Positions 62,671 through 64,000 of a DNA stretch of 64,000 nt are shown piece by piece. A model generated the notes under the pieces. That model was not told where the DNA came from. It did not search any database and saw only the letters and a program-made list of their open reading frames with translations. The DNA is taken from NCBI RefSeq assembly GCF_040438925.1, contig NZ_CP159258.1:4782501-4846500 (forward strand), written 5' to 3'. Position 1 is the stretch's first letter, and each line of letters opens with the position of its first letter. The position numbers and the translations under genes are program-made. Source of the stretch: Pseudomonas sp. MYb327. Lineage in GTDB: Bacteria; Pseudomonadota; Gammaproteobacteria; Pseudomonadales; Pseudomonadaceae.

Positions 62671-64000
62671 TCAGGCCTGCGCCGCAGCGCGACCGGCCCC
62701 GCTTGTTTTTGGTTGTACAACGCTGCCCTGCTCGACCGGCAGAATCATTTGATCGGGCACGCTGCCGTGCCATTTTTTCGCACACACGTAATACAGGGCT
62801 GCGGGAATCACCAGACCGATGATCCAGGAAATATCCACATCACCCAGCACTGCCACCAGCGGACCGGTGTAGAACTTGGTGGAGATGAACGGCAGCTGCA
62901 CCAGCACTCCGAAAACATAGACGCTGATACCGAGGGCGTTCCAACGGCCGTAGCGGCCATTCGGATCGGCCAGCGCCGGCACGTCATAGCGCTCGCGTGT
63001 GATGCAGTAGTAGTCCACCAGGTTGATTGCGCTCCATGGCGTGAAGAACGCCAGCAAAAACAGGATGAAGGACTTGAACGCACCGAGGAACGAGTGCTGG
63101 CCGAGCAACGCCATCAGGGTCGCTGCACCGACAATGACCAACACGAAGGCCAGACGCTGCAAGCGCGTGACTTTCAGCTCACCACGGAAACCGCTGATGA
63201 TGGTCGCAATGCACATGAAACTGCCGTAGGAGTTCAGCGTGGAGATGGTGACCTTGCCGAACGCGATGCTGAAGTACAGCAGCGCAGCGGTGGCACCGGT
63301 ACCGCCCAGACCGACGATGTAGGCGACTTCGTGGCCGGCGAACTGGCCGTTGGCCGAAGCGGCGGCAAACACGCCGAGGATCATCGCCACTTGTGCGCCA
63401 ATGACCGAACCCGCGCCAGCGGCGAAAAAGGTTTTCACCGAAGAAACCTTGCTAGGCAGGTAACGAGAGTAGTCAGCCACATAAGGGCCGAAGGCGATCT
63501 GCCAGGACGCCGCGAGCGACACCGCAAGCAAGAAACTGCTCCAGCTGAAGTGGCGGATTTGCAACAGCGCACCAACGTCAACCTGGCTCATCAATCGGCT
63601 GAACAGATAAACAAAGGCAATCACGCCAACGACACTGGCGACTCGGCCGATCCAATGGATCACCCGATAACCGAGCACCGTCACCAGCACGATGACAATG
63701 GCGAAAATCAGAATGCCGACGCTGTCGCTGACGCCAAACAACTGGCCCAGCGCCTGGCCGGAAAGCACGGTTCCCGTTGCGGTGAAACCCAGGTACATCA
63801 GACACACCAGCACGATCGGGATGGCCGCGCCATAAACGCCGAACTGCACGCGGCTGGAAATCATCTGCGGCAGGCCAAGTTTGGGACCTTGCGCGGCATG
63901 CAGCGCCATCACGCCACCGCCCAGCAGTTGACCGATCAACAAACCGATCAATGACCAGAACACATCACCGCCCAGCACCACGGCCAGGGCCCCGGTGACA
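62671..64000 (-). CDS. NCS1-family permease (cytosine/urocanate type), 5' end cut
   Basis: Inner-membrane symporter of the purine-cytosine permease family. The coding sequence runs past the right edge: upstream of an internal Val-Val-Leu the frame continues VTGALA to base 63999 as in full-length relatives, so about 40-50 N-terminal residues are missing. Some 443 residues are visible with about 11-12 membrane segments. It lies 68 bp upstream of hutX. In the fluorescens-group hut locus a transporter of this kind (HutT) carries urocanate, as I recall; that assignment is inferred from position. Confidence 0.85.
   Translation of the reverse strand, partial: VTGALAVVLGGDVFWSLIGLLIGQLLGGGVMALHAAQGPKLGLPQMISSRVQFGVYGAAIPIVLVCLMYLGFTATGTVLSGQALGQLFGVSDSVGILIFAIVIVLVTVLGYRVIHWIGRVASVVGVIAFVYLFSRLMSQVDVGALLQIRHFSWSSFLLAVSLAASWQIAFGPYVADYSRYLPSKVSSVKTFFAAGAGSVIGAQVAMILGVFAAASANGQFAGHEVAYIVGLGGTGATAALLYFSIAFGKVTISTLNSYGSFMCIATIISGFRGELKVTRLQRLAFVLVIVGAATLMALLGQHSFLGAFKSFILFLLAFFTPWSAINLVDYYCITRERYDVPALADPNGRYGRWNALGISVYVFGVLVQLPFISTKFYTGPLVAVLGDVDISWIIGLVIPAALYYVCAKKWHGSVPDQMILPVEQGSVVQPKTSGAGRAAAQA

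Overview
The window is a stretch of chromosome from a Pseudomonas of the fluorescens group. Evidence: GC-rich genes, a medium-chain-length PHA locus (phaC1-phaZ-phaC2-phaD with convergent phaFI), a pilMNOPQ-aroK-aroB block, a hut locus with an ABC importer, and many REP pairs of the type (T)GTAGGAGC..GGCTTGC..GCGATG that are common in fluorescens-group genomes. From memory, gene order follows P. aeruginosa PAO1 from about PA5034 (hemE) to PA5099 almost gene for gene. There are no rRNA or tRNA genes, insertion sequences, prophage genes, CRISPR arrays or defence genes. The window is core chromosome, and its unusual content lies in paralogues, regulatory sites and small repeats.

Layout. 1-371 is an unexplained edge. 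426-16214 is all minus strand: hemE; gltB-gltD (glutamate synthase); a membrane AAA-ATPase/SPOR protein; aroB and aroK (shikimate pathway); pilQ, P, O, N, M (type IV pilus secretin and alignment complex). ponA (class A PBP) diverges from pilM at 16427 and converges on a malic enzyme gene (19072-20340). A secreted nuclease-like gene and rpmE follow on the minus strand. priA, argS, a SPOR protein, hslV, hslU, a DUF971 gene, phaC1, phaZ, phaC2 and phaD then run on the plus strand to 34798. phaF, phaI and a small PHA-associated gene lie on the opposite strand. ubiE-ubiJ-ubiB (ubiquinone), hisI-hisE (histidine synthesis), tatA-tatB-tatC (Tat export), rsmE (rRNA methylation) and a chemoreceptor gene return to the plus strand up to 45025. 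From 45171 to the right edge everything is minus strand: a polar amino-acid ABC importer, opgG-opgH (osmoregulated periplasmic glucans), dtd-pip, and a histidine/urocanate catabolic cluster (transporter, hutX-W-V, a second aromatic-ammonia-lyase gene, hutH, hutI, hutG).

Regulation that can be read from sequence includes a near-perfect heat-shock (sigma-32) promoter before hslVU, a FliA (sigma-28) promoter before the chemoreceptor, a candidate sigma-54 promoter and a Crc/Hfq-type A-rich motif at phaC1, vegetative promoters for gltB and rpmE, and six intrinsic terminators, one of which lies inside the coding sequence of the next gene.

Most notable observations: (1) the second ammonia-lyase-like protein in the hut cluster lacks the Ala-Ser-Gly triad that makes the MIO cofactor and also has Leu where HutH has a conserved Tyr; (2) a 125-bp symmetric palindromic element sits between hutW and hutX and supplies the hutX stop codon; (3) a perfect 34-bp palindrome lies between two convergent terminators; (4) thirteen REP pairs occur in 64 kb, several inside operons; (5) the rpmE terminator overlaps the signal-peptide codons of the downstream nuclease gene. 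I found no clearly new multi-gene system.
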